The notes under the pieces were generated by a model that searched no databases, was not told where the DNA came from, and worked only from the letters and a program-made list of their open reading frames with translations. A stretch of DNA of 64,000 nt from contig CM026567.1 of assembly GCA_015143295.1 (NCBI GenBank), forward strand, positions 8,512,416 through 8,576,415, in the 5' to 3' direction. Positions within the stretch are counted from its first letter, which is position 1. Each line of letters opens with the position of its first letter. The translations under genes and the position numbers were made by a program. Shown in pieces: positions 1 through 11,550 of the stretch. This stretch comes from Tetracentron sinense (lineage: Eukaryota; Streptophyta; Magnoliopsida; Trochodendrales; Trochodendraceae).

Positions 1-573
1 AACTCAAGATTTTTAATACATTAATCTCCATAGGATTTACGTATAATTTTAAGTACTTTTATTTAGGAAATTAACTCATAAAATTTTGAAAACCGGTGAA
101 TTTAATGTGGGTCATTACAGTAAAACCCCTTCCTTCTTCTCTATTTTCTACGTTTTAAGCTATATTTCATATGTGGAATGCATGTTTTTGTTTAGCGTGA
201 ATGAAAAAGGGTTGAAGACCCCGTGGATGATCTATGGAAGGGTGGATGTGCGTGGATAGCTCATCCCTCATTTTATGTCCTCAAATCCTGAAGCGGTTGC
301 CGATTGGCAAAGTGTTACGTTCGATAGATTATAGAAAGTGTACTAGTGCATTAGTGGCGCTAAAAGTAAAGACTACTGTAGCAAGCAAGTGAAGTAACGC
401 ATTTACTTATGATGAGTTATTGTGATGACCAGTTGTTATTGCTTATGTAAGCTCTTCAATAAAAGTTGAAAATTCATGTATTTTCGTGAGCAAAGTCTTC
501 TGTTACGTGATAATGACGATCAGGCACACGCCTCGGAATACGTTTCCCTAAGACGCGGGTTCGGGGCATCACA
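1..573 (+). mobile_element. 3' part of a long solo LTR (same family as 20129-23535), cut by the window edge
   Basis: The last ~300 bases match the end of the LTR at 20129-23535 almost block for block: the tract around GTTGCCGATTGRCAAAG, then GTGATGACCRGTTGTTA, then the terminal GCGGGTTCGGGG followed by TCACA. The upstream piece (about 120-260) matches 21265-21370. Unlike that copy, this one lacks the ~0.85-kb tandem array in between, so either it never had the array or lost it. The start lies outside the window, so no target-site duplication can be checked. Plus orientation is inferred from the other copy, which has its TATA box on the plus strand. Confidence 0.8.
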
Positions 574-750
574 ATATATATATATATATATATACTATAA
601 GGGTAATATACAAGTTTAATACGAAAACTACATTTATGAGTATTAAACTTAATATGACATAAGATATATATATACTGTAAGCGTAATATACAAGTTTAAT
701 ACGAAAACTACATTTATGAGTATACGTTGTTTAAACCCCCCCCCCCCCCC
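574..750. repeat. AT microsatellite, a duplicated ~50-bp segment and a C15 run
   Basis: An (AT)n tract starts directly after the LTR end. It is followed by two near-identical ~50-bp segments (595-644 and 674-722, sharing GTAATATACAAGTTTAATAC), each introduced by an AT-rich tract, and then by 15 consecutive C at 736-750. No gene is seen. Confidence 0.8.
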
Positions 751-1588
751 AAATATATATATAACACATTTTTGGTGACTGATGTTTAAAATGGGTTACA
801 ACTATCCATGTCACTAAACAGGACCAAACTAAGCACTAACATTTTTGTTACTTTTGTATAAGAGATCCAACAATTTATTTGGTTCATTGGGAGAAATTTG
901 AGATTCTATATAGGACATATTTGTTAGATTACAAATTCTAATTAGTTTATTAAATAAATTATTTTCTTTGGAATACTTGTCATCAATCGAGTGGTGTAAG
1001 CTTATAGAAATTGACAGGAGAAGATCTGAGATGAGTTGAATTCCAAACGTAATGCAATAATTTTCCTTGCACATGAAAGGCTTCGAATATCTACAAGACA
1101 AACTCAATGTAGAACCTCTCAACCACGCCACAAAGTTATAATTCAGCGAAAAAAGCGAAAAAAAAAAAGGATTTCAAGTGTATACCATAAAAGTTAGCTT
1201 AAATGGATGGCATGGATGGGGAAGCAAGGCTTGCCTCATCGGTTGTGTGTGACTTTGACCATACGTTGTGTGAATCGGGAGTCCACATCGGTGGGAGCTA
1301 GGTATGCTTGTGCCCTTATAATGCTCCACACCCTCTTTTTTTTGGGAGGGTGTGTGGGTGCACTTGGGTTGTGTGTGGGGGGTTAGGCCTTAGGCCCATA
1401 TGTGTATGAGTCTGCATGTGGTGTGTATGTATAGTGTGTGAGTTATTTAGTGAAAAAGGGTAATCTACTAGTTGGACGGTCAAGATTGCCAAATCCATTG
1501 AAGAGTTCTAAATGGGGCAATCCATTGAAGAGTTCTAAATGGGGCCGTTTAGAAAACATTTTTCTTATCATTTGGTATTTTTTGTAGT
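751..1588. other. Non-coding spacer with a short inverted repeat and a 27-bp tandem duplication
   Basis: No recognisable gene. An open frame at 829-1131 (minus) resembles nothing I know. Around 1326-1354 CACACCCTC and GAGGGTGTG form a stem around a T run. The sequence starting TCCATTGAAGAGTTCTAAAT occurs twice in direct succession (1494-1520 and 1521-1545). 1350-1445 is unusually GT-rich. Confidence 0.6.
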
Positions 1589-1790
1589 AAGAGATAGACC
1601 AGTGGTCCTGGTCTTATGCCTCATGAAGCGGAAGGTCTTGGGTTTAACTTCCCACTCTCCTTGGACCAGTCCCACAAGGATTTTTTGGACTTACCTGGTG
1701 TAACGGGTTGCGGGCTTTCGTTGTTGCACCCTCGGGGATTAGTTCTAACCCAAAGGGTTGGGGACACAAATCTCCATAAACAAAAAAAAA
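1589..1790 (+). mobile_element. SINE-like element with poly(A) tail
   Basis: A ~200-bp block with a 9-A tail is flanked by GTAGT at 1584-1588 and 1791-1795, consistent with a short target-site duplication. The first third contains CTTGGGTTTAACTTCCC, which resembles a degenerate tRNA-type B box (GGTTCGANTCC), preceded by a possible A box. This is the layout of a tRNA-derived plant SINE. It could instead be another short polyadenylated retrocopy, since the A and B boxes are weak. Confidence 0.5.
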
Positions 1791-1795
1791 GTAGT

Positions 1796-2929
1796 CGATA
1801 AAAACCATTAGCCCTCACAACATATTTCTAAAGCTACATTCCTAAAAAAACAACATATTTCTTAAGGTTTTCGACTTTTTATTATGTTCATCAAAAAATA
1901 AAAAAACAAACTTTTTATTAGATTTTTAAAAATCTTAGTGGACACATGTTAGACGAAGACTTGTTGCTTTATTGTCGGCGCCAAAAGGTTCCTCCAACAC
2001 TAGAGACAAAATCTAGCGTCTTCGGTAGCTACGAAATAGACGAAGACTCGTGTTTCTCGAGTTGTAACCGGATTCAACGAGTTGGGTTACCCTTTTGGCA
2101 CTTTAACGTTAACCTTTGGTCTGACTCCTTATGTGTGTGTTTAGGTGTTACTGTCCCCTTTAGTTCCATATCGGTTGGATACTGTACTTTGCATGGGTGT
2201 ACTAGGTCCAACAATTCTCCATGAGTAAGACGCTTTTGTAGTTATCGTGTGAGTTTACTCATATAATGCCTTAGTGTAAAAGGGTCAAATATTGAGTGAG
2301 TTTACCCTTATGACACCTTAGCGTAAAAGGGTCTAACAATCATCCATTAGTCAGGCCTTTTGGAGTAATTGAGTGAGTTTACACTCATGGTACCTTAGAG
2401 GTAACCTTAAGTCTCACCGTTTGAGTGTGTTTGTGTTACTTTACCTTTTTAAAAAAAAACAAGTTGGCTTAAAATACAAAAGTCTCTCTAACTAATCTTT
2501 TAATTTTTGTTAACAAGTTTAACCTTTAAAGTTTTTTTTTTTTTTTTCAAAAACCAAGATTAGATGGTTGAAGCTTAAGGATTAGTGAATCTTAATCACA
2601 ATTAAGTGGTATTAAAAGCGACAATTGTTGACCTATGGGATCCGGTTACAACTTAAGAGAGACTCAAGGAGTCCGGTTACAACAAAAAAGTCTTTTTAAT
2701 TGCTCTTTTAACTTTGGTTAATAACTTTAACCTTTAGAGTTAATATCTTTTTAAAACACCAAAGTTAGATGATGTTTGAAACCTAGACCGGACACTAGCC
2801 CAATCAAGGAGGTGAGTCAATCTAAACCGGTCGGACCGTTGGGTCAATCCAGGTTAACCCAATGAACTAGTGGTATGACATTTACAATACTCTTATTAAA
2901 TATTTTTACAAAGAGTTGGTACTTGGTTA
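1796..2929. other. Unassigned repeat-derived DNA with degenerate internal repeats
   Basis: No supported gene. A ~75-bp degenerate tandem repeat (GAGTGAGTTTAC ... CCTTAG ... GTAAAAGGGTC) covers about 2247-2400. A ~100-bp segment near 2470-2575 recurs in diverged form near 2672-2780 (both with AACTTTAACCTTTA or close variants). The open frame 1946-2224 has no recognisable domain. Probably remnants of old transposable elements. Confidence 0.4.
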
Positions 2930-3242
2930 CTACAATAACCTAAGTCCATATTTTGGTATTAGCTTATTCTGTTGTCAAAACAGTGTGTCATGTATCTTGT
3001 GTCATTGCCTATATGCAAGCATCCAGACAAGTGAAGATAAAGATCAAAAAAGATCAATTGAAGACATTTTGATCATCGCCTTCATTTCACTCCATAAGAT
3101 GGTAAGAGACCTAGATACCATGTTATTTTAGGTAGACTGACCTAAAAAGTTTATTTACCTTAGTTGGTTAGTAGCTTGCTGTTTTTTGAAGGTTTTGAGG
3201 TAAAATAGGCAAAATCGTTTTCTATCAACATAGGGGTATTTT

Positions 3243-5714
3243 TGTAGAACCCCAAAACCAAGTTCACTAGGCTGTGAATAGTGTGTTTAAGACTTAAAGC
3301 CTTGGGTTTTGTAATGGTTATGTTATTATACGAAAAATGATTTTTGGATTCCAATTTATGTTCTTGGTATTATGAATGTTTTAAAGTCTTAAGGGGGTTT
3401 CAATTTAATGTTTGTGAGAGTTAAAACATAAGTTGTAAAAAGTTTTAAGTGTGAAAAAGATGGATGTCTTAACATACCCTCAACTTTAGGGAACCATAGT
3501 TTAGTAACCACTGATCGGAATCAAGTGATTCTTGATCAATTAGAAAGATATTGAAACCTTTTTCGAGATTCATATTTAACACTTTTTCAGATTTTGAGCT
3601 GAACTTGGGTCAAACGTCGGATTTCTGAAAACTAGTCTATTAAAATTTTGGTCTGTTGCAATCCATCATATACCGATCAGCTTTAAAGCCCATTTAGATT
3701 ATTAACAACTCAGAATTAGAATTTTTCTATTAGAGGCAAAATTATTCCCCTTTGAATGCCGAGTCCAACGCATATTGAATTGTCAGAATCCAATAAGCGA
3801 GTCAAAATTTATGGTTGAAATACCAAAGCGGGAAAAACAGGCCCAATCAGAGTACCATTTGGGTGATGAACTGAGTCGGGGGCTGAATTTCTACGATGAA
3901 ATTGGCACAAAAATGGCCCAAAACGTCCCAAAACAAAGTAACCAACATTGAGAATATTTTTTAAGGGTTTTGACAACCATTGACCTATAAATAAGACCTC
4001 AAATTCGTGGCTTTGATTCACTCAAACCCTAAGATTAGATTGAGAGTGAGATTGAAGAAGAGAAGAAGAAGGAAAGCTCTGTGTGTTGCCAAAGTGTTCT
4101 TCCAAGCTCGTGTGAGGTTCCTCCTTGTTCATAAAGCTCAAGCTTCATTTCTTTAGTGATCTCAGGCTCGTATTTCATCCCCAAGTTGATTTCCAAGTTT
4201 GGAATTCTCCAAGGAAAAGTCTGTATGTGTACGTGTTCTTGAGAAGGGAATTTTGAATTCCAGGTTCTCAAAGCTTCAAACCAAGCTTCCTCAAGCTTGA
4301 TTTCCATCTTTCAGAAGTGTAAAGCTTCCTTTTTAAGGTAGATACACTCTACTAAATTGCCTTGCTATGAATTGTTAATTAATAGTAGGTTTTGATTGGT
4401 GTTCTTGGATGAAAATTGGCTCGACAAGCCATGTCTTGCATGATATTGGTTTTACTATTATTTTTAAAGGTTTTTATGTCTATCAATTGCTCATAATGAT
4501 ATATGAACTAAAAAGAATGGTTTTAGCTCAAAGTATTGTTTTGGTTAAAGTATGGATTTTGCAAAAAAAAAAAAAATGGTTTTAGCTCAAAGTATTGTTT
4601 TGGTTAAAGTAAGGATTTTGCTAAAAAAAAATAAAATGGTTTTAGCTCAAAGTATTGTTTTGGTTAAAGCATCGATTTTGCTAAAAAAGATGGTTTTGGC
4701 TCAAAGGAGGATTTTGTGCAAAGCATGTGTTTTTCTCAATGCATTGTTTTGCTCAAAAGGGTATGCTCAAAGTATTGTTTTGCTCAAAAGCGGACTTCTC
4801 AAGATTTGCTTTGCCCAAAGAATGATTTTCAAGATTCAAGGGCTTAGACTTTGCTTGTAAAGTTTTGTAACTCGTCTCTAAGGTGTTCTGAGAAAGGAAA
4901 CACTTTGCTTGTAAAGTTTTGTAATTCGTCTCTAAGGTGTTCTGAGAAGGAAAACATTTTACTTATAAAGTATTGCTTTGTTTTGTTCAAGGGTGTATGT
5001 CACCTTGCTTGTAAAGTTGTTTAATGGAATCAAGGGCTTGAAGGTCTTGCTTGTAAAGTTCTGTAACTCGTCTCTAAGGTGTTCCGAGAAGGGAAACACT
5101 TTGCTTGTAAAGTATCGCTCAAAGTTATCGGATTTATAAAATGCTCAAAGATGGATATGCCTTGTAAAGTTTTGCTAAGTCATTTTCCTTGTAAAGAATT
5201 GCTCAGATGCCATCTGTTTTATGAACTGCTCTAAGTTATATGCTCATTCTGCTTTACTCTACCTGTTTTGCTCTGATAAAAGCATGTGTTATTGTTGACG
5301 TTTATAGTAATGCTAGTTAGTAGTTTGTAGTTACTAAGTATTTAATACTCAGCCGAACTGTTATTTCGGTAGGTTCTCGGCTTGATGTTGCACACCAGAA
5401 CCATGGTTAGAAGAAGCATTCTTGGAAAAGGATCTTTCTCGGGGTCATCTTGTAGAAGAAGGGGCCTTGACAGGCGACCCTATTATTACTGTTTTGAGAG
5501 AAGAGAGGGAGAGAAATGTATAATTTGGATAAGAGGAAGTGTCCACTTTTACTTTGTTGTACTTATACACACTTGGAATATAGAATGGTTAGAATTAAAA
5601 GAAATTTTCAGTTCCGCTTGTAGCATGCCTTGTATGTCATTACAAGGTTGTTTACTATGATAATTCACGAGCTAAAGTATCCCTAATTCCTATGGGGTAT
5701 TTTGGGTCGCGACA
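3243..5714 (+). mobile_element. Solo LTR, Gypsy-like group, with internal hairpin-rich repeats
   Basis: Starts TGTAGAACCCC, ends GGGTCGCGACA, and is flanked by the perfect 5-bp duplication ATTTT (3238-3242 and 5715-5719). Read on the plus strand it has: the conserved block shared with other LTRs (about 3741-3813, with GAGTCCAACGCATATTGAAT), a TATA box at 3985-3995 (CTATAAATAAG), a transcribed region starting near CAAACCCTAAG, and two repeat fields. 4510-4700 repeats TTTTAGCTCAAAGTATTG. 4860-5110 repeats a ~60-bp unit in which AAGGTGTT can pair with AACACTTT. Near 5333-5353 lies the counterpart of the conserved LTR hairpin, here as AGTATT-T-AATACT. No internal retrotransposon genes remain. Confidence 0.9.
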
Positions 5715-5757
5715 ATTTTGGTCATTTTAGTCATCCAAAATGGAGTCAAATCCTCTA

Positions 5758-6121
5758 CGGTGATAACCGGATTTGAGAAATCCGGTTATCACCCCTAGAG
5801 GTTGCCATGTGTCTCCTTTGACATCCCTTAACCATGGGTAAGATTCACCCACCTCTAGGGTTCACCCACCCATCCTTGGTTTTTTATTTTTAAATATTAT
5901 TTCTTTTTTTAAAATTAAAAAATTGTTCTTAGAGTTTTTTTAAAATTAAAAACAATTTTTTAATTTAAAAAAAAAAAAAATATTTAAAAAAAAAAAAACC
6001 AAGGATGGATGGGTGAACCCTAGGGGTGGGGTGAATCTTACCCACGGTTAAGGGGTGTCAAAGAAGACACGTGGTGACTTCTAGGGGTGATAACCAGATT
6101 TGCCAAATCCGGTTTTCACCA
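5758..6121. mobile_element. Fold-back MITE with ~140-bp inverted arms
   Basis: The left and right arms are reverse complements over ~140 bases around an A/T-rich centre (5880-5995). The element is flanked by TA on both sides (5756-5757 and 6122-6123). Each arm begins with its own hairpin: the left is perfect (GGTGATAACCGGATTT, GAG, then its complement, 5759-5793) and the right is slightly eroded (6086-6120). No coding capacity. Superfamily uncertain; the TA flank would fit Tc1/mariner-type MITEs but the terminal sequence is not the usual one. Confidence 0.8.
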
Positions 6122-6997
6122 TAGATGATTGGGCTCAATCCAAAATTTATGAAAATTTTAAGGTAGAGTCTAGATGATCCAAAGTAGTCATGATTCAACT
6201 TTTGAGCTTAATCCAATAAGAATTGGTTTATCTAAAATTATTCAAAGTTTCAGTGGTAAAACTATAAATAGGGTGAATAGTAACTACGTGAATAGAATTT
6301 TTAACAGTTCGAAACACTTTTAAAATCTTATTTTGGCCTCTATTAATAGGGTTTGTTCCCTATAATGAACTAGAAGAATTTAGAGAGTTGTGAAAGAACT
6401 TGATTGAGTTAATTAGGGTTTCTCAAACTCATCCTTCTCTCATCTTCCACAATAGAGATTGTAAGACTTTGATTGATTCTTTCTTACTTATTAATTCCTA
6501 TTGTTTGAAATTCAACTAGGGCTTGTTTATTTAATCAACCGTCAACCCGTGCTTTTAAAAAATAATTGGCCGGTGTGATCCGGAGCATTTGTAAAGGAGA
6601 TCGATCCGAGGAGGATCATGGTTGCTATGGAGATATAGGAAGAAAACAAGCTATTGCGAGTCTTGCAAGTTCGTGATTGCTTATCAAGGCACAGATGACT
6701 GAGTACTAAGGATCGTAGTGTCGAGTCCGGTTAAGTACAGTTCGAGTCTTGTAAGTATTTATTTGACTTACTCTTAGTGATATTTCTTTGCTAGACTAGG
6801 TCTAGTGATTTTTCCCGGAAGGGTTTCCACGTAAAAACATTTGTATTGTGGTTTGCTTGTCTTATGTTCATCATCGCTTAATTAATAATTTGATTGCATA
6901 ATTAAAAAAGTAGATTGACTTGTAGGGAGACCTAGACACCCCTCTTGAATTTGTGATTTCTCAACCTAAAAATATAATTTTTGGGGTTCACCAAAAT

Positions 6998-8100
6998 TTT
7001 TTAGATCTCATAAATGGATATATAAATTCAGCATATCCTCACTTTTACACCAAAATATGTATAAAAAAACTCCTAAATAGTCATTCGAATACAAATGCAT
7101 TTCAATAGTTAAACAATATATAGCTCATCAGTCTCCTATAAGAATTTAGAAGAAAATATTTTTGGTCCCAAACATTTTTAAATAAATAAAATTCAACATT
7201 CAAGAACAATAAAAGTTGTTCATGACCTTCTAGCAACTCATGTATGCAACATAAAAGTATAAATTTGTAGTATTAGCACTTACAACACCCATATTATACA
7301 TTTTTTACGAGTACTTGGTAATTAGTATACATAGCTACTATAATCAATTAAAATACATTAAAAAAATCATATTGATTAAAAAAAATCCAAAACAATCTCA
7401 CTTTCTCACTACAAATATACATTGTAAAAAAGAGATATCAGAGATTGAATTTCTTTTTTAAATAGTCTCACTTTTTCACCTAAATATTAAAAAAATAATA
7501 AAGAAAGAACATACAAATTATATTAAAAACATGATTTATTAAAATTTGGGATTATTATTCAAATGAAAATAGCAAAAGTATATGAACCCTTCAAATTAAC
7601 AAAAAATATATGTTTTTATCCTCATTTTGATTTGAGCTCTCTTCATCTCTAATTTCTTTCTACCCTTTTACATAAGTTTTTTCTTTTCTCTAAGCTTTTG
7701 TTTTAAAATTTATTTTTTTTAAATATATTGTCTTAATTAATTAATTATTTAGTCAGGATAATGGGCCCCATTAGTTTTAGAATAACATGAATAATGAAAA
7801 TTGGTTTTTTTCATAACCCAGCTGGTTCAAAGAAAACCATCCGTGTCAATTGGGTCATTTCGGGTCAGGCGATTTTCATTGGGTCAGTCCAAGTTAGACA
7901 ATCAATCCATTAATGATTTAACCAGACTCATTGAAGGTCCGGGGTGGCTGGTCAACTGGTCCAACTGGCTGGGTCGGTCCGGGCTTTAAAACATTGGTTA
8001 GATGGTTAAACCCTAAGGTTAATGAATCTTAAAATATGCACATTTCTATTTTTTATTTAATTTTATTTTTAGCTTCGTTAGGTTAAGATGAACCGTCGGA
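6998..8100. other. A/T-rich spacer, no gene seen
   Basis: 7000-7740 is strongly A/T-rich with no open frame of note. 7790-8010 carries a GGGTCAGTCC / GGGTCGGTCCGGGC-rich tract typical of old dispersed plant repeats. The frame 7801-7989 lies in that tract and I do not regard it as a gene. Confidence 0.5.
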
Positions 8101-8261
8101 TAGACGAAAGTGGACCCAGTATGGCCATTACTGCAGTTGGATAAGCATGAACCCTAAAGTCACAGGACACAGCAGTTTTTTGTTTTTTTTCATTAGGTAT
8201 CTACCATACCGTTTGGACGCTTACTCTACATCTGCCTTGCTTTCTATATCAAACCGTAGCC

Positions 8262-8356
8262 ATATATATATATATATACTCCTCTTTAGTTTTTTAGTCT
8301 TTTTCGGTGCTTATAGTATCCTCTCTCTGAGAATCTCTGAGAATGGATTAGATGAA
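8262..8356 (+). promoter_or_regulatory. Candidate promoter: TATA-rich tract and leader
   Basis: A TATATATATATATATA tract at about 8263-8279 is followed within ~60 bases by a pyrimidine-rich leader (ATCCTCTCTCTGAGAATCTC), a common layout at plant transcription starts. It would drive the exon ending at a good splice donor (8414). What it transcribes is unknown. It could be the candidate small frame below, or an untranslated leader spliced to a gene downstream. Confidence 0.3.
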
Positions 8357-9540
8357 ATGCAATCCCCGGGAACTCAACCAACAAAGCAATCCAAATCAGT
8401 AATCCTAGACCAAGGTAACACGCTTCTCCAATCCATTTCGTCTCTTTCTACTATTCTTCGTTTTTTAATCTCTTTCGGTTGGATATTCGAACAGATTTTG
8501 ATCCAACACCAACTTTCGTGACATGGGTTGTTGCATTTTTTCTTGATTCCATTTGGGTTTCTCTTTCTGTTTGAAATTGCAATCTGGGTTTTTGTTTTTT
8601 CTTGTTTAGTTGTTTTGTTTCTTGTGGAAGTTGGGAGATTTCTTCAGGGGTGAGGTGGTTTTCTTTCTTAATCTGTTTCCCAGTTTTATTGCTTAATTCT
8701 CCTTTTTCTTGGATTCCTAGGTAATATTTCATTTTCTCTGGTTTTGATTCTTTTCAAAATAAAAAAATTTCCTTTTGATGAACTGGGGATTTAGTAGTTA
8801 TGAAATGAAGTTTGTGTCAGGAATTTTTGGGATCTCTTAGGAATGAATCTCAGTGATGAATTTGATTTCTAGACAACCAGGAGTCTGAAAGTCCTGTATA
8901 TGCTATTGTGTCTTTTGTTCTACATGGAAGTCATTGTCTGGAAGTTTTCAGTCATGAATATTTACACTCACGCCTTTTGATAAGTAGTATTTAGAATTTG
9001 ATCTTTCTGCTTAATCCCAGAAGGGTTTGGAATCTATAAGAGAAATGTTGTCTTTGTTTATGCATGTACTGTAAGTGTTCATAAAGTTAAGAAGTTGGCA
9101 ATTCTGTATGATTTGAATGTCCATTTGATGCCTAGAATATTAGCAACTTTCCTAGAATTTAAAAGAATGCTTAAGAGAAGTTGCAGCAGTCCTTGAAAAT
9201 AATCAATTCGTGGGAAATTCCGATAAAATAAAAACGAAAAAAAAATCAAATCGTGGGAAATTACTGGTGATCTGTAATTGCTTGGATTTTCTTTGTGCTG
9301 AAACTTTAATAAGTTGTTATGAGAACTGATCACAGTTTCCAAACTTCTATTCTATGTTTTACTTACATTCTCTTGTCATGGAAAAAATTATGCAATATAT
9401 ATTTTTTAATTATTCTTTCATTTTTAAATTTTAAAATAATAGTAACTGAAAGGGGAGAAAAAAGTTTACCAATGCCACCTATGAGGAAGGAAATGAAATA
9501 TAGGGCAGCAATGACTGCAAGAAAGGATTTGAAACTCTAA
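8357..9540 (+). CDS. Candidate two-exon small ORF (51 aa), unrecognised
   Basis: Exon 1 (8357-8414) starts at ATG and ends at CCAAG|GTAACA. A matching acceptor at 9442 (AATAATAG|TAACTG) gives an in-frame continuation to TAA at 9538-9540, total 51 codons. The predicted peptide is basic and hydrophilic (C-terminal half contains PPMRKEMKYRAAMTARKD) with no domain I recognise. The second exon lies in a segment tandemly duplicated at about 10.37 kb, where the same frame is broken by a TAA. The candidate rests only on splice-site quality and phase, which have a fair chance of agreeing by accident. The segment may instead be an untranslated leader of a longer transcript. Confidence 0.15.
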
Positions 9541-11435
9541 AGGAGCTAATCAGGTTGCCTCTTCCATAAACAAAAGGACTGGAAACTAATGAACTATATA
9601 TTACATGTTCTGTTAATCAGATGAACCAAAAGACGTCATAGTTTTTCTCTGTTTTTTCCTCCACTTTTTTGACTGGATCTATTTAGAACCAATCGGCTTT
9701 TTAAGCATTTCCATTATTGTCTAAGTAAGAGGTCATCCTTCCTTTTTATCATCAGCTGTAGCAGTTAGAAACTTATAATAGATGAAGGGATGTCTTTATG
9801 CTTTCTTCTCTATCCTTTTGTCCTTTTACTTGTATTTTCTGTATTTCTGTTACATTTCCCTTGTCTTCTAGTCAGTAATAGGATCCCAAACCTCGATATT
9901 TTAACAAACATGTACATCAGACACGTTGACAAGGCTATTGTAAGCAATTCTTAGTAGTTCTTTTGGTTTCATATCAGATATCGTTTTTCAGCCAAATATA
10001 AGTGTATCTTTATTCAGCTGGGCCCTTTATATTGCCTTCAAGTTGGAGGCAACACATACCTGTCCTTTTCGGCAAGCTATTCATTTAACCTAAATACCAT
10101 ATTAGAATAGGAAAGCTTGAGTTTTATCAGCATGGTGTGTTCACCGATTCATTTAGTTCATTTTGTATGTATGATTTTGAAAGTAATCAATTTGTGGGAA
10201 ATTATTGGTGATCTGTAATGCATGGATTTTCTTGTGAAGAAGCTTTACTAAGTTGTTATAAGAACTAATCAGTGTCCAAGCTTCTATACTATGTTTCACA
10301 TTTTCTTGTTATGGAAAAAATTCTTCTATTTATTATGTATTGTTTTGTATTTAAAAAAAATTAGAAACTGGAAGGGGAGAGAAAAGTTTACCAATGCTAC
10401 CTATGAGGAAGGAAATGAAACATAATGCAGCAATTACTGCAACAAAGGATTAGAAACTCTAAAGAAGTTAACCAGGTTGCCTCTTCCATAATCAAAAAGA
10501 CTGGAAACTAATAAACTATAATACATGTTCTGTATATGAACCAAAAAATGTCATAATTTTCTCTCTGTTTTTTTCTCCTCAACATTTTGACTCATTCTAT
10601 ATGGAACAAATCCCTTTTTTAAGCGTGACCATTATCGTCTAATTAAGTGGTCATCCTTCCTTTTGATCATCAACTGTAGTGTTTAGAAACTTAGAATAGA
10701 CGATAGGATTTCTTTATGTTTTCTTCTTTTCACTTGTATGTTTTATTTAACACCGGGGTCTTATTTTTCTTTGGATGGTGTGGGGGGCATGTTATTGGGA
10801 GGGTGTAAGTCGCTATATCTTGTAGCTCTCCTTGTCCTTTTACTTATAATTTTCCTTACATTTCCCTTGTCACACGCTGACTATAGTTACCAAACACCCC
10901 TATAAATACTTTTAGGGGGGTCATCGTTTAAAACGGCTTACTTTTGTCAGGTTACGTATTATATGCGTATCACCATATAATACACGTTTAATATGCGAAT
11001 TTTGTATTAAACATGTACAATACACATATTTTTGACATACTTTTACCGTGATCATGATTTTTTTTTGTTATTTTTAATTTTTTCGCACTTTTGTCCTGTT
11101 TTTGCTGTGTAACACCCGTACTTCCCGAATGGATCATTGTCGTATTATACCTGTACCCGTGCTTGGTAATATGACGTTGACAAGGCTATTGGAAGCAATT
11201 TGTAATAGTTCTTTTGGTTTCATATCATGTATCATTTTAAAGCCAAATATAAGCGTATTTTTATTTAGCTGGGCCTTTATAATTTATGTTACCTTCAAGT
11301 TGGAGGCAACACATGCATGTCCTTGTCGGCAAGCTATTCATTGAACCTAAATACCATATTAGAAGAGGGATGCTTGAGTTTATTGGTTTATCCACATGTT
11401 GTGTTCACTGATTCATTTTGTATGTATGCTTTTGA
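9195..11435 (+). repeat. Tandem segmental duplication, units ~1.0 and ~1.25 kb
   Basis: 9195-10180 and 10181-11435 align in order: AATCAATTYGTGGGAAATT, then the TTTACCAATGCYACCTATGA segment, then TTTACTTGTAT-type sequence, then GACAAGGCTATTG and CTTCAAGTTGGAGGCAAC. The second unit carries an extra ~270-400 bases (about 10745-11160) absent from the first. No gene is supported inside either unit. Confidence 0.8.
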
Positions 11436-11441
11436 AACTAG

Positions 11442-11550
11442 ATTGAGGGATTGCTCTTAGTAGCAATCATTAAGGGGTCGGTGCGGATACCCGAAGGGAC
11501 TAGTCCTTGGCTCGAAGGCTTTGGGACACCCCCCGTTATCAAAAAAAAAA
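11442..11550 (+). mobile_element. Short A-tailed repeat, SINE-like (second copy at 13891-13994)
   Basis: Begins with the hairpin GATTGCT-CTTAGT-AGCAATC, continues through GGATACCCGAAGGGACTAGT and ends in a 10-A run after CCCCCCGTTATC. The second copy is part of the segmental duplication, not an independent insertion. No clear target-site duplication was found, so classification is tentative. Confidence 0.3.

Larger units (their letters stand above)
2930..6997 (+). mobile_element. Old Copia-type LTR, split by a solo LTR and a MITE
   Basis: 2970-3130 matches, in reverse complement, the start of the Copia LTRs at 30505-31977 and 42772-44259 (shared ATCTTGTGTCATT, CAAGCATCC, CATAAGATGGTAAG). 6600-6850 matches their end (shared GGATCGTAGTGTCGAGTCCG, TTCGAGTCTTGTAAGT, GGGTTTCCACGTAAAAA). 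The pieces are separated by the solo LTR 3243-5714 and the MITE 5758-6121. A TATA box (CTATAAATAGGG) sits near 6263. Outer limits are approximate because the ends are eroded. No palindrome cluster was seen in this copy. Confidence 0.6.

Noticed and set aside
829-1131. Minus-strand ORF of 100 codons
   Set aside because: No recognisable family, A/T-rich, no splice or promoter support.
1946-2224. Plus-strand ORF of 92 codons
   Set aside because: No domain; lies in repeat-like DNA.
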